DNA of 34,535 nucleotides from Bacillota bacterium (GCA_029782135.1 JAKOVI010000047.1:1-34535); one strand, 5' to 3'; shown: positions 25,079 through 33,395, counted from the first letter of the stretch. Notes: a model not told the origin generated them from the sequence alone. Made by a program: numbers and translations.

Positions 25079-25681
25079 TTAACCCCCCCAAGCAATTCCC
25101 CATACTTCTGTCAGGGGGATCGCTTTTTCCTCTGTTCCATCCTTAAAGAGCAGATAAGGTTTACCGTCTTGTATCCGGTATCCAGTGACGAAAATCTCGT
25201 GGAGATCAATCACCTCGCCAATTTCATTATAGACCCGGACATAAGCACGTCTACCCTCTATGGACTTGAGATACTGCTCGAGGCCTTGCTCATCCATCAC
25301 GGAAACAACCGTCTGGGCATCGATCTCCCGGCCGCTATCCAGCATCAAAAGGTTGCGCCCGTTGAATGTTCTGATCCCGGTCACCCGTCCGTAGACCATC
25401 TCCATCATGCCGTTCGAGTGCACTTCCGCAATCACCGGCCGGCTCAGCATGCTCGTCACTTGCTGTAATTCCCCGACCTTGCTCAGCTTTTGGATCTGCT
25501 CCAACGTGGAGAACTGGGCCATTTGCGCGATGAAATCCCGGTCCTTCAGGGGATCAAGCGGATCCTGGTATTTTAACTCGGTCACCAAGAGGTGCAAAAA
25601 GGCATCCTGGCCTAAAGTGTTTCCCGTCTTCGTGACCGTCTGGGTACCGGACGTCGTGCTCCCCCCAATCGCATTAATCAT
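25079..25681 (-). CDS. flgD: flagellar hook assembly (capping) protein FlgD
   Basis: Scaffold cap required for polymerisation of FlgE into the hook. The 200-residue protein has the conserved FlgD N-terminal domain FLHLLVTELKYQDPLDPLKD followed by FIAQMAQFSTLEQI, then a beta-rich C-terminal region (about 85-200). The ATG at 25681 is supported by AAAGGAGGTG upstream; an earlier GTG overlaps that site. It lies 14 nt after fliK, whose product controls the length of the same hook. Confidence 0.95.
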   Translation of the reverse strand: MINAIGGSTTSGTQTVTKTGNTLGQDAFLHLLVTELKYQDPLDPLKDRDFIAQMAQFSTLEQIQKLSKVGELQQVTSMLSRPVIAEVHSNGMMEMVYGRVTGIRTFNGRNLLMLDSGREIDAQTVVSVMDEQGLEQYLKSIEGRRAYVRVYNEIGEVIDLHEIFVTGYRIQDGKPYLLFKDGTEEKAIPLTEVWGIAWGG

Positions 25682-25695
25682 CCTTCTCACCTCCT

Positions 25696-27243
25696 TTACA
25701 CCCGTAGATTAACCAGTCCATGCCAGGAATCTTCCACAAAGTACGATTCCTCGGCAGCCAACCACTCATCTGTTCCGTTTTGGGCCGGAGTCCTTGGTCT
25801 CGAGTGTTGGTCCGCTGTGAAAGAGTGTTCCTGCAACTGCGGTTCATTGCCGGTCTGTACATCGACTTGCAGCAGATCAACCGTTAATCCCGCTTCTTGC
25901 AAAGCGGAACGCAGTTGGAATAGATTGGCCTCGATTAACGACTGGACACCCTGTGTCTCTGCGACAAAGCGCGCGGTGACTAAATCGCGCTCCACAACCA
26001 GAGACAGTTCTAACTTTCCGAGTTCGGCCGGGTGCAACTGCAATTCGATCTTGGCGACCTGGTCTTTAACCATCAGCTTCGCCCCGTTGAGGATCTGACC
26101 AATCACTTCTTCCTTCGGCAGCGCGGACGGCACTTTTTCATCCAGTGCAGCCAGGCGTCCGTCTGTCTCCGCCGTCACCCCCGTCTCGCGGATCGCCGCT
26201 TCAAACACATGGTTTAGAAAAGCATCCTCATTCGCCCGCCGCTTGACAGTTGCCGGCGGGGTATCACCAGCCATCAATAAATCGACACTCTCCTGTTCCG
26301 GGGGCGAACCGGCCGTTTCTTCCTTCAGCCCGGATTGGGCCAGATCAATCTCCAGGACTGCAGAATTCTTGACCGGGCGGGTAGATGTTTCCTGCTGAGG
26401 GATCGCCTCGCTCATCTCTTTCTGCATGAGCGACGGTTGTTCGCTAATTCCTTCATCGGCAACGTTAAGGTCAAAAACCCCGGTTGGTGTCGCTTCCCCT
26501 TCAATGGCTGAACCGGCAGTCCACTCTGTAAACAACCCGATCTTCTCCTCAGGAAGCTCTTTAAGCGGGAATTCCTCAATGCTGTTGCTCGTGATTGCTG
26601 TAAACAACCCGATCTTCTCCTCAGGAAGCTCTTTGCTCGCGGTCCTCTCTTCCGGTGGCCAAGTACCTGTTTCCCCCGTGGTGAAAACATCTTCCGGTGG
26701 CCAAGTACCTGTTTCCCCCGTGGTGAAAACATCTTCCGCCTGAGCTGTTATGCCGGGAAAGCCGGCCGTCTGGATAGCGCCATTTACGTTAGGTACAACA
26801 TTCGCCTCCGGGGCTGTTTTCAAAGTATCATTCCCGGTACTCGCCAAGAAGACAGCGCTTGTTTCTTCGAACCCTTCCGCGGATAAATTCGCTGCATTGT
26901 CCAGTTGGAGGAATGCACCAGGCGTGGCGGCAAGCACTGGTTGACCACTTTCAACCGTGAGGGTATCGGCACCGGCCCCGTCCCCTTCTTCAACGCTCAT
27001 AACTGCTTCTTCCGGGAGGGAAGGAAAGGCCATCAGGACTCCGGCGAGCATGGATTCTTCCTGCTCACGGGGGGATTTCTCTTTGGCGCTTGCTTTTTCC
27101 CTCAACTCCCGCAGCAACCGGGAGAAATCTTCGCGTGATTTTAGTTCTGAACGTTCGAAGGCGCTTTTTTTAGCCTCAGACGACACTTTTCGCGGTATCT
27201 CCGGTTGTGCCTGCAGATTTAGCAGGTTAAACTCAACTGCCAC
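25696..27243 (-). CDS. fliK: flagellar hook-length control protein FliK
   Basis: Secreted ruler that measures the hook and triggers the FlhB export switch. The 515-residue protein has a low-complexity, Glu/Thr/Pro-rich N-terminal two thirds. The compact C-terminal Flg_hook domain lies at about 385-470, with the signature IELQLHPAELGKLELSLVV. The GTG at 27243 has AAAGGAGG 7 nt upstream. Within the ruler part are two perfect tandem copies of a 42-bp unit (26649-26732, encoding DVFTTGETGTWPPE twice) and a 37-bp perfect direct repeat (26526-26562 and 26598-26634, each encoding KELPEEKIGLFT). Both keep the reading frame. Identification rests on the C-terminal domain and the place before flgD. Confidence 0.93.
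   Translation of the reverse strand: MAVEFNLLNLQAQPEIPRKVSSEAKKSAFERSELKSREDFSRLLRELREKASAKEKSPREQEESMLAGVLMAFPSLPEEAVMSVEEGDGAGADTLTVESGQPVLAATPGAFLQLDNAANLSAEGFEETSAVFLASTGNDTLKTAPEANVVPNVNGAIQTAGFPGITAQAEDVFTTGETGTWPPEDVFTTGETGTWPPEERTASKELPEEKIGLFTAITSNSIEEFPLKELPEEKIGLFTEWTAGSAIEGEATPTGVFDLNVADEGISEQPSLMQKEMSEAIPQQETSTRPVKNSAVLEIDLAQSGLKEETAGSPPEQESVDLLMAGDTPPATVKRRANEDAFLNHVFEAAIRETGVTAETDGRLAALDEKVPSALPKEEVIGQILNGAKLMVKDQVAKIELQLHPAELGKLELSLVVERDLVTARFVAETQGVQSLIEANLFQLRSALQEAGLTVDLLQVDVQTGNEPQLQEHSFTADQHSRPRTPAQNGTDEWLAAEESYFVEDSWHGLVNLRV
26526..26634. repeat. 37-bp direct repeat pair inside fliK
   Basis: Identical 37-bp segments lie at 26526-26562 and 26598-26634, 72 bp apart in phase, each encoding KELPEEKIGLFT in FliK. 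Together with the adjacent 42-bp tandem repeat they make this a repeat-expanded segment. Confidence 0.9.
26649..26732. repeat. 42-bp perfect tandem duplication inside fliK
   Basis: Two identical 42-bp units sit head to tail, followed by the first 6 bases of a third. Each unit encodes 14 residues in the ruler region of FliK. Perfect identity at DNA level suggests a recent duplication. Confidence 0.95.
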
Positions 27244-27279
27244 TTTTTCACCTCCTTTCATAAGTGTTTTGCTTTATGT

Positions 27280-27855
27280 TTATTTTTTGGTCATTGCTTC
27301 AAGATAGCGCGAGCTCTCCTCCGGCGGCAAGCTCTCTAAAATCTTCGCCGCCCGGCGCGGTTCAATCAGCGATAAGACCGAAACTCCCATATCAAAGGGC
27401 ATGGTCAACAGGTTCTCGCCGGCACGGATGGCATTCATCGATTCCAACAGGCGGGCTGCCGCGGCATGTTTGTCCGTTGGATTTATGGTACTGGCGGATT
27501 GGGTTTGATTCCTTTCCAACCGGGCGAGTTCGGTTAAGATCCTTTCCCGCTCCCTTTCCAGCAAGTATTCTTGTTCCTGGAGCGCAAGCTCCTGCTCGGC
27601 AAGGGCCTGTTTACGGGCTTCCAACTCCTTTTCCCTTGCAGTGAGGACCTGTTCCTGGTCGATCAGCAATTCGCGTTTTTCCGAGCCCAACTCGTAGCAT
27701 TCATAGACTTCTTCCCAGCCGGGAATGGTGGAAAGGGCGAACAAGACCGAAGGTTTCAAATCAACGTAATTGTACTGGTCAAGGATATATAAAAAGCCGC
27801 AAACCGAACCGATAAACAGGAAAGCGGTTAAGAGTCCGGCAATATATCGAAACAT
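27280..27855 (-). CDS. MotE-like protein (MgtE N-terminal-type domain)
   Basis: The 191-residue protein has an N-terminal signal-anchor (residues 1-24), a long Glu/Gln/Leu coiled coil (about 60-120) and a C-terminal domain. The last ~50 residues (AAARLLESMNAIRAGENLLT, then LIEPRRAAKILESLPPEESS) resemble the MgtE N-terminal helical repeat fold. This matches the MotE/YlxF group encoded between fliJ and fliK in Gram-positive bacteria. MotE in other bacteria is a chaperone for the stator protein MotC. Its role here, perhaps in stator or hook assembly, is inferred. The ATG at 27855 follows the fliJ stop by 5 nt. Confidence 0.82.
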   Translation of the reverse strand: MFRYIAGLLTAFLFIGSVCGFLYILDQYNYVDLKPSVLFALSTIPGWEEVYECYELGSEKRELLIDQEQVLTAREKELEARKQALAEQELALQEQEYLLERERERILTELARLERNQTQSASTINPTDKHAAAARLLESMNAIRAGENLLTMPFDMGVSVLSLIEPRRAAKILESLPPEESSRYLEAMTKK

Positions 27856-27860
27856 CAATT

Positions 27861-28298
27861 TCACCTCTCATCATGTGAGAAAAGGTTGACGGCGACTTCA
27901 TCAAGCCTTTTCTGCTCGGCAAGCATCATTTTCTGTTTTTCGTTGGCCACAAACCGTTCTTTCAATTTTTCCAATGTCTTTCGTGCTTTTCTGGCTTCAA
28001 TCACATCTGCTCTCGCCAGGGCAACCTGCTCGCTTTGAGCGGTTTTTCTTTCTTCTGTCTCTTCTTTCTTCTGCCGGAGGTAGCTGATCTTTTCACTGCC
28101 AAGCGCCAGGAGCCGGGGATCGATCCGCCCCACCGAGAGCGCAGCCACTGTTTGTTGCTGTGCTTCTTTGGCTTGCTCCCAGGCTGTTAATTCTTTTTCA
28201 ATCTTCATGAGCTTTGTCTCTTCCTGGAACAAGCGGGTCCGGCAGTAGTCTTCATGGTGTTTTCTGAGATTCAAGATGGCTTGAAATCTAAACCGCAC
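27861..28298 (-). CDS. fliJ: flagellar export protein FliJ
   Basis: Coiled-coil stalk of the export ATPase complex that links FliI to FlhA. The 145-residue protein is almost entirely an antiparallel coiled coil. It starts with the family-typical MRFRFQAILNLRKHHEDYCR and is rich in Glu, Lys and Gln. The GTG start overlaps fliI by 11 nt, with GGAGAAG upstream. Position between fliI and the MotE-like gene is canonical. Confidence 0.93.
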   Translation of the reverse strand: MRFRFQAILNLRKHHEDYCRTRLFQEETKLMKIEKELTAWEQAKEAQQQTVAALSVGRIDPRLLALGSEKISYLRQKKEETEERKTAQSEQVALARADVIEARKARKTLEKLKERFVANEKQKMMLAEQKRLDEVAVNLFSHDER

Positions 28299-29643
28299 TT
28301 TCTTCTCCCTCCGCCTTTAATCTCAGCAGTTCCTCCACTGTTTGCTCGAAGGAAACGCTCTCATAAATCTCCTGGCGTAAAAACTTTGTCAGGGCCGGAT
28401 ACATTTTGATTGCGAGGTCAACCCGCGGGTTACTCCCCGTAACATAAGCGCCGATATTAATCAGATCTTCATTTGCCCTGTAAACAGCAAGGTTTTCGCG
28501 GAGGAAAGCAGCCGCGGCCAAATGTTCGGGTGAAGCTAACTCAGTCATTAACCGGCTCACACTGGCTAAAATATCAATCGCCGGGTAATGGTTCTCATGG
28601 GCCAAACTCCGGGAGAGGACGATATGCCCGTCGAGCGTTCCCCGGACCGTATCGGCCACCGGTTCATTCATATCGTCACCTTCAACCAAGACTGTATATA
28701 AAGCGGTGATGCTACCCCGTTCGCCCGTCCCGGATCGCTCAAGTAATTTAGGGATAAGTGTAAAAACCGACGGGGTATATCCCCGTGTCGCCGGCGGTTC
28801 ACCTGCCGCCAAGCCCACTTCACGCTGGGCTAAGGCAAACCTGGTTACGGAGTCCATCATCAACATGACATCGGCGCCGGTATCCCGGAAGTACTCGGCA
28901 ATCGCCGTCGCCGTGTATGCCCCTTTAATTCTTACCAGTGCCGGCTGGTCGGAAGTGGCGACCACCACCACTGAACGTGCTAAACCCTCCGGTCCCAAAT
29001 CCTTCTCCAGAAAATCTTTTACTTCCCGCCCCCGCTCGCCGATTAACCCAATCACATTCACATCGGCGGAGGAATTACGGGCAATCATCCCGAGGAGGGT
29101 GCTTTTTCCGACGCCGCTCCCGGCAAAAATTCCGAGGCGCTGCCCTTTCCCGCAGGTTAAAAAGGCATCGATTGCTTTAACCCCTAAAGCTAAAGGCGTG
29201 TTAATCCTAGTTCTAGCCATCGGCGGGGGCGCCGAGGCCATCAACGGATAGGTTTTTTCTTTGATTAAAGGTCCAGCCCCGTCGATTGGCCGGCCTAAAC
29301 CGTCGAGGACCCTCCCCAATAAGCCCGGTCCCACCGGGACCTTCAGTGTTTCCCCCAAGGCAATGACCTTGGAACCGGGGCCAATCCCCTCCATGTCCCC
29401 CAGGGGAAATAACAGAACCTTTCCTTCCCGGAAACCAACGACTTCTCCCAATACTTTTTCGCCGGAGAGTGTCTCGAGCAGGCAAGTCTCCCCCACAAAG
29501 GTGGGTGGTCCGACGGCTTCGAGCGTAAGGCCAACTACCTTCTCAACCTGGCCTAACCGTTGAAGCGGGTCGAAGCGTTTTAATGTCTGCTGATACCGCT
29601 CGGCACGAAAGGGGACCGGCTCTTTTGCCAACGGTTCACTCAT
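28288..29643 (-). CDS. fliI: flagellum-specific export ATPase FliI
   Basis: ATPase that energises the flagellar type III export apparatus at its cytoplasmic face, related to the F1 beta subunit. The 451-residue protein has an N-terminal beta-barrel domain and Walker A GSGVGKST at about residue 175. GLIGERGREVKDFLEKDLG and Walker B DVMLMMDSVTRFALAQREVG follow, then the C-terminal helical domain that binds FliJ and FliH. It overlaps fliH by 4 nt and fliJ by 11 nt. Confidence 0.97.
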   Translation of the reverse strand: MSEPLAKEPVPFRAERYQQTLKRFDPLQRLGQVEKVVGLTLEAVGPPTFVGETCLLETLSGEKVLGEVVGFREGKVLLFPLGDMEGIGPGSKVIALGETLKVPVGPGLLGRVLDGLGRPIDGAGPLIKEKTYPLMASAPPPMARTRINTPLALGVKAIDAFLTCGKGQRLGIFAGSGVGKSTLLGMIARNSSADVNVIGLIGERGREVKDFLEKDLGPEGLARSVVVVATSDQPALVRIKGAYTATAIAEYFRDTGADVMLMMDSVTRFALAQREVGLAAGEPPATRGYTPSVFTLIPKLLERSGTGERGSITALYTVLVEGDDMNEPVADTVRGTLDGHIVLSRSLAHENHYPAIDILASVSRLMTELASPEHLAAAAFLRENLAVYRANEDLINIGAYVTGSNPRVDLAIKMYPALTKFLRQEIYESVSFEQTVEELLRLKAEGEESAV

Positions 29644-30575
29644 CCGTTCCTACCTTCTTCTTTCAATGCTTGGAAGATCCGGGCAATCTGCCCGCTGATC
29701 CGGGCATCAACCTGCCCCAAATTACTCTGGATCAGTAAGTCTCCCGGTTTTAAATTGGAATCGGAGACCAGCCTGATCGGTGGGGACTCAGAGAGCTGGC
29801 TCCGGATCTCTTTGAGGTGTTCGATCATAAAAGCTTCATCTTCCTGGGCGACACGGATGGTCAACTCCGTCGCGCCGGCTACTCTCTTCACCGCTTCATT
29901 GATCATCGGCAACCACTGAGCCGGGTTTTGTTTTAACTCGGTCGCAATAATTCTTTCGGCAATTTCACAGGCTAACTTGAGGATTTCCTGTTCCGAACTA
30001 AGGATTCGTGCCCGGCGTTCCTCTTCTGCCTGCTTTAACAGGGCGGTCCTTTCCTGTTGCGCCTTGTTTAAGGTCTCTTCCGCGGTCGCCAGTCGCTCTT
30101 CCCATTCCTTTTGCGCCGCTTCTTGCCCGGCGACCAGCCCTTCCTGATACCCGGCTTCATAGCCCGCGCGCTGCTGGGCGGCAAACTCTGCTTCCGCCCC
30201 GGTTTTCAGTTTTTCGCACTCTTGCTGCACCGCCGCCATTAACTGTTCCGCTTCCTGCCGTGCCGCCGCAATGATCTGCTCCGCTTCCTCCCTGGCCTGC
30301 GCCAGCAGCCCGGCGGCCACTTCCTGTGGGTCAGGCAAGGCTTCCGCTGATTCCGCTTCCAAATCCGGCGCGCTCACCTCACCGGGCACATCCTCTTCCG
30401 CTTCTGCTTCCGTTTCCACCGGCAATTCAGAAGAAAGTTGCCGCTCGTCGGTCTCTTCATCTCCGCCGGCAGCGGCAACTTGCGCTAAAGCAAATAATGA
30501 TTCCGTATCCGGAACGGCCAAAATACAAGCTTCGTTTTTGACCTGTGGGGATTTGATAATTCTCGTTTCAGACAA
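29640..30575 (-). CDS. fliH: flagellar export regulator FliH
   Basis: Stator-like partner of FliI that anchors and regulates the export ATPase. The protein (about 311 residues) begins with the family-like ETRIIKSPQVKNEA. An acidic region (about 40-80) precedes a long Ala/Glu/Gln coiled coil (about 85-200), and the conserved C-terminal FliH domain contains ILKLACEIAERIIATELKQN and DLLIQSNLGQVDARISGQIA. The start is uncertain. I prefer the TTG at 30575, 9 nt after GGAGAGG; an ATG at 30584 directly abuts that site. Either way it overlaps the end of fliG. Confidence 0.92.
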   Translation of the reverse strand: MSETRIIKSPQVKNEACILAVPDTESLFALAQVAAAGGDEETDERQLSSELPVETEAEAEEDVPGEVSAPDLEAESAEALPDPQEVAAGLLAQAREEAEQIIAAARQEAEQLMAAVQQECEKLKTGAEAEFAAQQRAGYEAGYQEGLVAGQEAAQKEWEERLATAEETLNKAQQERTALLKQAEEERRARILSSEQEILKLACEIAERIIATELKQNPAQWLPMINEAVKRVAGATELTIRVAQEDEAFMIEHLKEIRSQLSESPPIRLVSDSNLKPGDLLIQSNLGQVDARISGQIARIFQALKEEGRNG

Positions 30576-30948
30576 TGATCTCATCCTCTCCGCCGCGGGC
30601 AATTACAATCTCGCCACTCTCTTCAAGCTGCCTGATGTTGTTGACAATCTTCTGTTGCGCATCTTCGACATCCCGGAGACGGACCGGCCCCATCAGGCTC
30701 ATATCTTCCTTGATCATCTCCCGTGCCCGGCTGGAAATATTCTTGAAGATCCGGTTGGTCACTTCTTCGCTGGCTGTCTTGAGGGCCAACGCCAGATCAC
30801 GCATATCGACTTCCTTCAACACGCGTTGGATTGAACGGTCATCCAGCGTAACAATATCCTCGAAGACAAACATCCGTTTTTTTGATCTCTTCCGCCAGTT
30901 CCGGATTGTCTTCTTCAAGGGCTTCCATAATCGTTTTCTCCGTACCAC
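30568..30948 (-). CDS. fliG: FliG C-terminal torque domain (downstream fragment)
   Basis: This frame is genuine FliG from about 30876 onward (RMFVFEDIVTLDDRSIQRVL to GGEDEIIV, 102 residues). Residues encoded upstream of that (Arg/Lys-rich) are a wrong-frame reading of the upstream fragment. The charged residues known to face MotA lie in the VFEDIVTLDDRSIQRVLKEVD helix. An ATG at the junction (30873) could in principle start a separate C-terminal peptide, but it has only a weak GGAAGAG 13 nt upstream. Confidence 0.7.
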   Translation of the reverse strand: MVRRKRLWKPLKKTIRNWRKRSKKRMFVFEDIVTLDDRSIQRVLKEVDMRDLALALKTASEEVTNRIFKNISSRAREMIKEDMSLMGPVRLRDVEDAQQKIVNNIRQLEESGEIVIARGGEDEIIV

Positions 30949-31576
30949 GGTCCACCCGGTTTAAGATCGCCACTGCCGTATCAATTCCGCCGGCAGCCGT
31001 GTAATCTTGCATCACAAATGAAGATAATCTTTTTTCCAAGACATTCTCTACTTCCCGCAAAACTTCCGGTGTTGCCCGGTCCATGGTGGCAATGCGCCTT
31101 GCCACTTCCACTTGTTGAACCGGGGGCAACGCCGATAAGACCATCCCCGCCTGGTCGGGATTGAGAAATGATAAGACCAAGGCGATCGTCTGCGGGTGTT
31201 CGTTTTGGATAAAATTGAGAAGCTGGCTCGGGTCGGTTTTCCGGGCAAAGTCGAACGGCCTTACTTGTAAGGAAGAGGTGAGTTTGGTCAAGATATCCTG
31301 TGCTTTGGTTGGCCCCAGAGCTTTTTCCAGCATTTCTTTGGCATAATCGATTCCACCCATGGCGATGTAGTTCTGGGCCAGACAAAGCTCGTAAAACTCG
31401 TTCAGTACTTCCTCTTTAACCTTCGGGTCAATCCGGCGGATATTCGCAATCTCCAGGGTGAGATCTTCAATCTCATCTTCCCGGAAGTTTTTCAGGATCT
31501 TCGCCGACAGTTCGGAACCAAGGGAGATTAAAATAATCGCTGCTTTTTGCTTGCCCGTTAATTCAGTGCTTGTCAA
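30839..31576 (-). CDS. fliG: FliG N-terminal and middle domains (upstream fragment)
   Basis: As given, this frame yields about 245 residues: the FliF-binding N domain (LTGKQKAAIILISLGSELSA) and the middle domain with the EHPQT motif (FIQNEHPQTIALVLSFLNPD). The first part of the C domain follows, ending in 12 residues without FliG character. The torque-generating C-terminal helices are missing. It would bind FliF and probably FliM but could not drive rotation alone. Confidence 0.75.
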   Translation of the reverse strand: MTSTELTGKQKAAIILISLGSELSAKILKNFREDEIEDLTLEIANIRRIDPKVKEEVLNEFYELCLAQNYIAMGGIDYAKEMLEKALGPTKAQDILTKLTSSLQVRPFDFARKTDPSQLLNFIQNEHPQTIALVLSFLNPDQAGMVLSALPPVQQVEVARRIATMDRATPEVLREVENVLEKRLSSFVMQDYTAAGGIDTAVAILNRVDRGTEKTIMEALEEDNPELAEEIKKTDVCLRGYCYAG

Positions 31577-31592
31577 AAAACCCACCCCTAAC

Positions 31593-33077
31593 CTAATCCT
31601 CTGTCATCCATGTCCTTAATAAGGCGACCATATTCTGCGGATCTTCTTTGGCCATTTTTTCGATGAATTCTTGACGTTCACGCCGTCTTTGTTCTTCGGG
31701 GCTCATCTCCTCACCGGCCGCCGTTTCTTGGATGGTATCATCTACCAAGACATCCACCTGTGCCGCTTGTTGTGCCCTTCTCCTTCTGACGAATAATAGC
31801 ACCATTACGAGCGAAAGTAAGACAAAAAGTCCAGGTAGAAGCAGCGTATGCCAAGCCACAGCCACCTCTTCAACCGCCGGCCCTGGCTCAGGCGCGAATT
31901 CACGGCTCAGAATCGCGATCCGGTCGCCCCGCTCCGCCACCGTCCCGACGGTAGCCGCAACACTATCCTCAATCTGCCGGATCTCACTGGGCGACAGGCT
32001 TTGGCCAATCACGACACTGACCGTAATGCGCTCAATCGTCGGGCTCTGCTTTAAATGATGCTCCTCCACCCGGTCAATTTCCGTATTCACAACCCGCTCC
32101 GAACGCTCATAGTTTCCCCCTTGGCCAAACTCGGCAATCCGGTACTGGGTAATATTGGAATCGGTCCCCGGAATCCCATACGGAACGCCGGTCCCGGTAT
32201 AAGTCTCAAAAATCTCTTGTTCGCTCCGGGGCACCCCGCGGTCACCGTAGAGCTCTTTCCGGATCTCCTGATAATCAAAGTTAAGGTTAACGTTAACGGT
32301 CGCGATCACATTATGGAGACCAAAAACCCGGCCGAGCATCGCTTCGATATTCCGCTTATACCCCTGCTCAAGATTCTTTTTGAACAACAATTGCTGTTCA
32401 ACCATGGAACCGGTTAAACCCTGAGTTTTCTGGGTCTCGATCGTCAACTCATTGGCGTAATTGTCGATAATTGTGACGTTCTCCGGCCGCATCCCGATCA
32501 CGCACCCGGCCACAAAATTAACGATCGCATTCACCTGGCTCTTCGTCAGGATATTCGGCCGGGTCAAATGGAGGGTAATCGAGGCGGTCGGGCTTTGCTT
32601 CTCATCCGCAAAGACCGGTTCCTGGTCTGGGATGGTAATGATCACCGACGCATCAACCACCCCTTCAATCTGGCGGAGAGTGCGCCGGATCTCATCCTGG
32701 AGCGCGCGTTGGTAATTGACGGTGTTTTGAAAATTCGTCACGCCCAAACTGGTCCGGTCGAAGATCTCCCACCCAATGATCCCGCCTTTCGGGATCCCGG
32801 CTTTCATCAGCTCCGCCCGCACTTCGGACGCATTCGGAACATAAAGCGCGGAGTATTCTTTCCGGTAGGGAACATTCATCTCCTTGAGGGTGCCGATGAT
32901 CTCATCCTGCTCGGTTTGTTGCAGGTTGCCGTATAACAATTCGTACTTTGGCTTGCTGAGTTGGATAATCACAATAAAGAAGATTAACAAGCATAGCATC
33001 CCGGCTCCAAAGAGCAGGCGCTTCTTGTTATCCATCTTTTCCCAGATTTGGCGTACTTGTTGAATCAATTCACCCAT
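31593..33077 (-). CDS. fliF: flagellar MS-ring protein FliF
   Basis: Forms the membrane MS ring on which the rotor and export gate are built. The 494-residue protein has a cytoplasmic N-terminus and a first transmembrane helix (about 20-40, LLFGAGMLCLLIFFIVIIQL). The periplasmic ring-building motifs follow (KYELLYGNLQQTEQDEIIGT, then NYQRALQDEIRRTLRQIEGV). A second transmembrane helix lies at about 405-425, and the C-terminal FliG-binding tail ends DPQNMVALLRTWMTED. It is shorter than B. subtilis FliF (536) but complete. It lies 16 nt before the chosen fliG start. Confidence 0.97.
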   Translation of the reverse strand: MGELIQQVRQIWEKMDNKKRLLFGAGMLCLLIFFIVIIQLSKPKYELLYGNLQQTEQDEIIGTLKEMNVPYRKEYSALYVPNASEVRAELMKAGIPKGGIIGWEIFDRTSLGVTNFQNTVNYQRALQDEIRRTLRQIEGVVDASVIITIPDQEPVFADEKQSPTASITLHLTRPNILTKSQVNAIVNFVAGCVIGMRPENVTIIDNYANELTIETQKTQGLTGSMVEQQLLFKKNLEQGYKRNIEAMLGRVFGLHNVIATVNVNLNFDYQEIRKELYGDRGVPRSEQEIFETYTGTGVPYGIPGTDSNITQYRIAEFGQGGNYERSERVVNTEIDRVEEHHLKQSPTIERITVSVVIGQSLSPSEIRQIEDSVAATVGTVAERGDRIAILSREFAPEPGPAVEEVAVAWHTLLLPGLFVLLSLVMVLLFVRRRRAQQAAQVDVLVDDTIQETAAGEEMSPEEQRRRERQEFIEKMAKEDPQNMVALLRTWMTED

Positions 33078-33101
33078 TATTGCTCTCTAGTCTCCCTATC
33101 G

Positions 33102-33395
33102 TTAAATCGGCATCCGCATGATTTCTTGATACGCCTCGATCACCTTGTTCCTGATTTGGACAGTCAGTTCAATCGCGAGGGCAGCTTTCTCCGCCGCCAC
33201 CGTCGCCTCGTGGATGTTTTCCAGCGTACCGGCAGCTAACTGTTGATCAAGCTGTTCGGAGTGGATCTGTAATTTGTTAACCTCATCCAGGTATCCTTGG
33301 AGCACTTCGGCAAACTTGGCGGCTGTTTCCTTTCCCGCCTGCCCTTGCTGGTTAACCAGGGTTGGCCTTACCGGCATCGTTAGATCAATTCGCAA
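33102..33395 (-). CDS. fliE: flagellar hook-basal body protein FliE
   Basis: Adapter between the MS ring/export gate and the proximal rod. The 97-residue protein ends with the family signature ALAIELTVQIRNKVIEAYQEIMRMPI. The start is a TTG at 33395, with AGGGGGGTG about 6 nt upstream; an ATG six codons later lacks such a site. It follows flgC after an unusual 180-nt gap, and fliF follows after 24 nt. Confidence 0.94.
   Translation of the reverse strand: MRIDLTMPVRPTLVNQQGQAGKETAAKFAEVLQGYLDEVNKLQIHSEQLDQQLAAGTLENIHEATVAAEKAALAIELTVQIRNKVIEAYQEIMRMPI

Larger units (their letters stand above)
30568..31576 (-). pseudogene. fliG: flagellar motor switch protein FliG, interrupted by a +1-nt frameshift
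   Basis: FliG is the rotor protein that contacts the stator. Its reading frame is split at a run of seven A (minus strand, 30883-30877). The upstream frame reads ELAEEIKK and then leaves FliG homology (TDVCLRGYCYAG, stop). The downstream frame resumes at RMFVFEDIVTLDDRSIQRVL. Removing one A joins them as EEIKKRMFVFED, restoring a protein of about 335 residues, close to the usual 338. N, middle and C domains are all present, including the charged torque helix. The start is probably the TTG at 31576, with AGGGGTG about 6 nt upstream. All neighbours are intact. Possibilities are sequencing error, a true mutation, slippage-mediated expression or phase variation. Confidence 0.9.

Noticed and set aside
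26412-26732. Minus-strand frame encoding repeated FSPRGKQVLGHRK
   Set aside because: It is a wrong-frame reading of the fliK repeats; the +0 frame carries the Flg_hook domain and the ribosome binding site.
30271-30834. Ser/Ala-rich plus-strand frame opposite fliH and fliG
   Set aside because: Low-complexity Ser/Ala translation is the mirror of Glu/Ala coiled-coil codons in fliH; it is not a gene.
30870-30890. Programmed -1 frameshift signal at the fliG A run
   Set aside because: The needed shift is +1 (or -2), so a normal X XXY YYZ -1 slippery site would not restore FliG, and no obvious downstream pseudoknot is seen.
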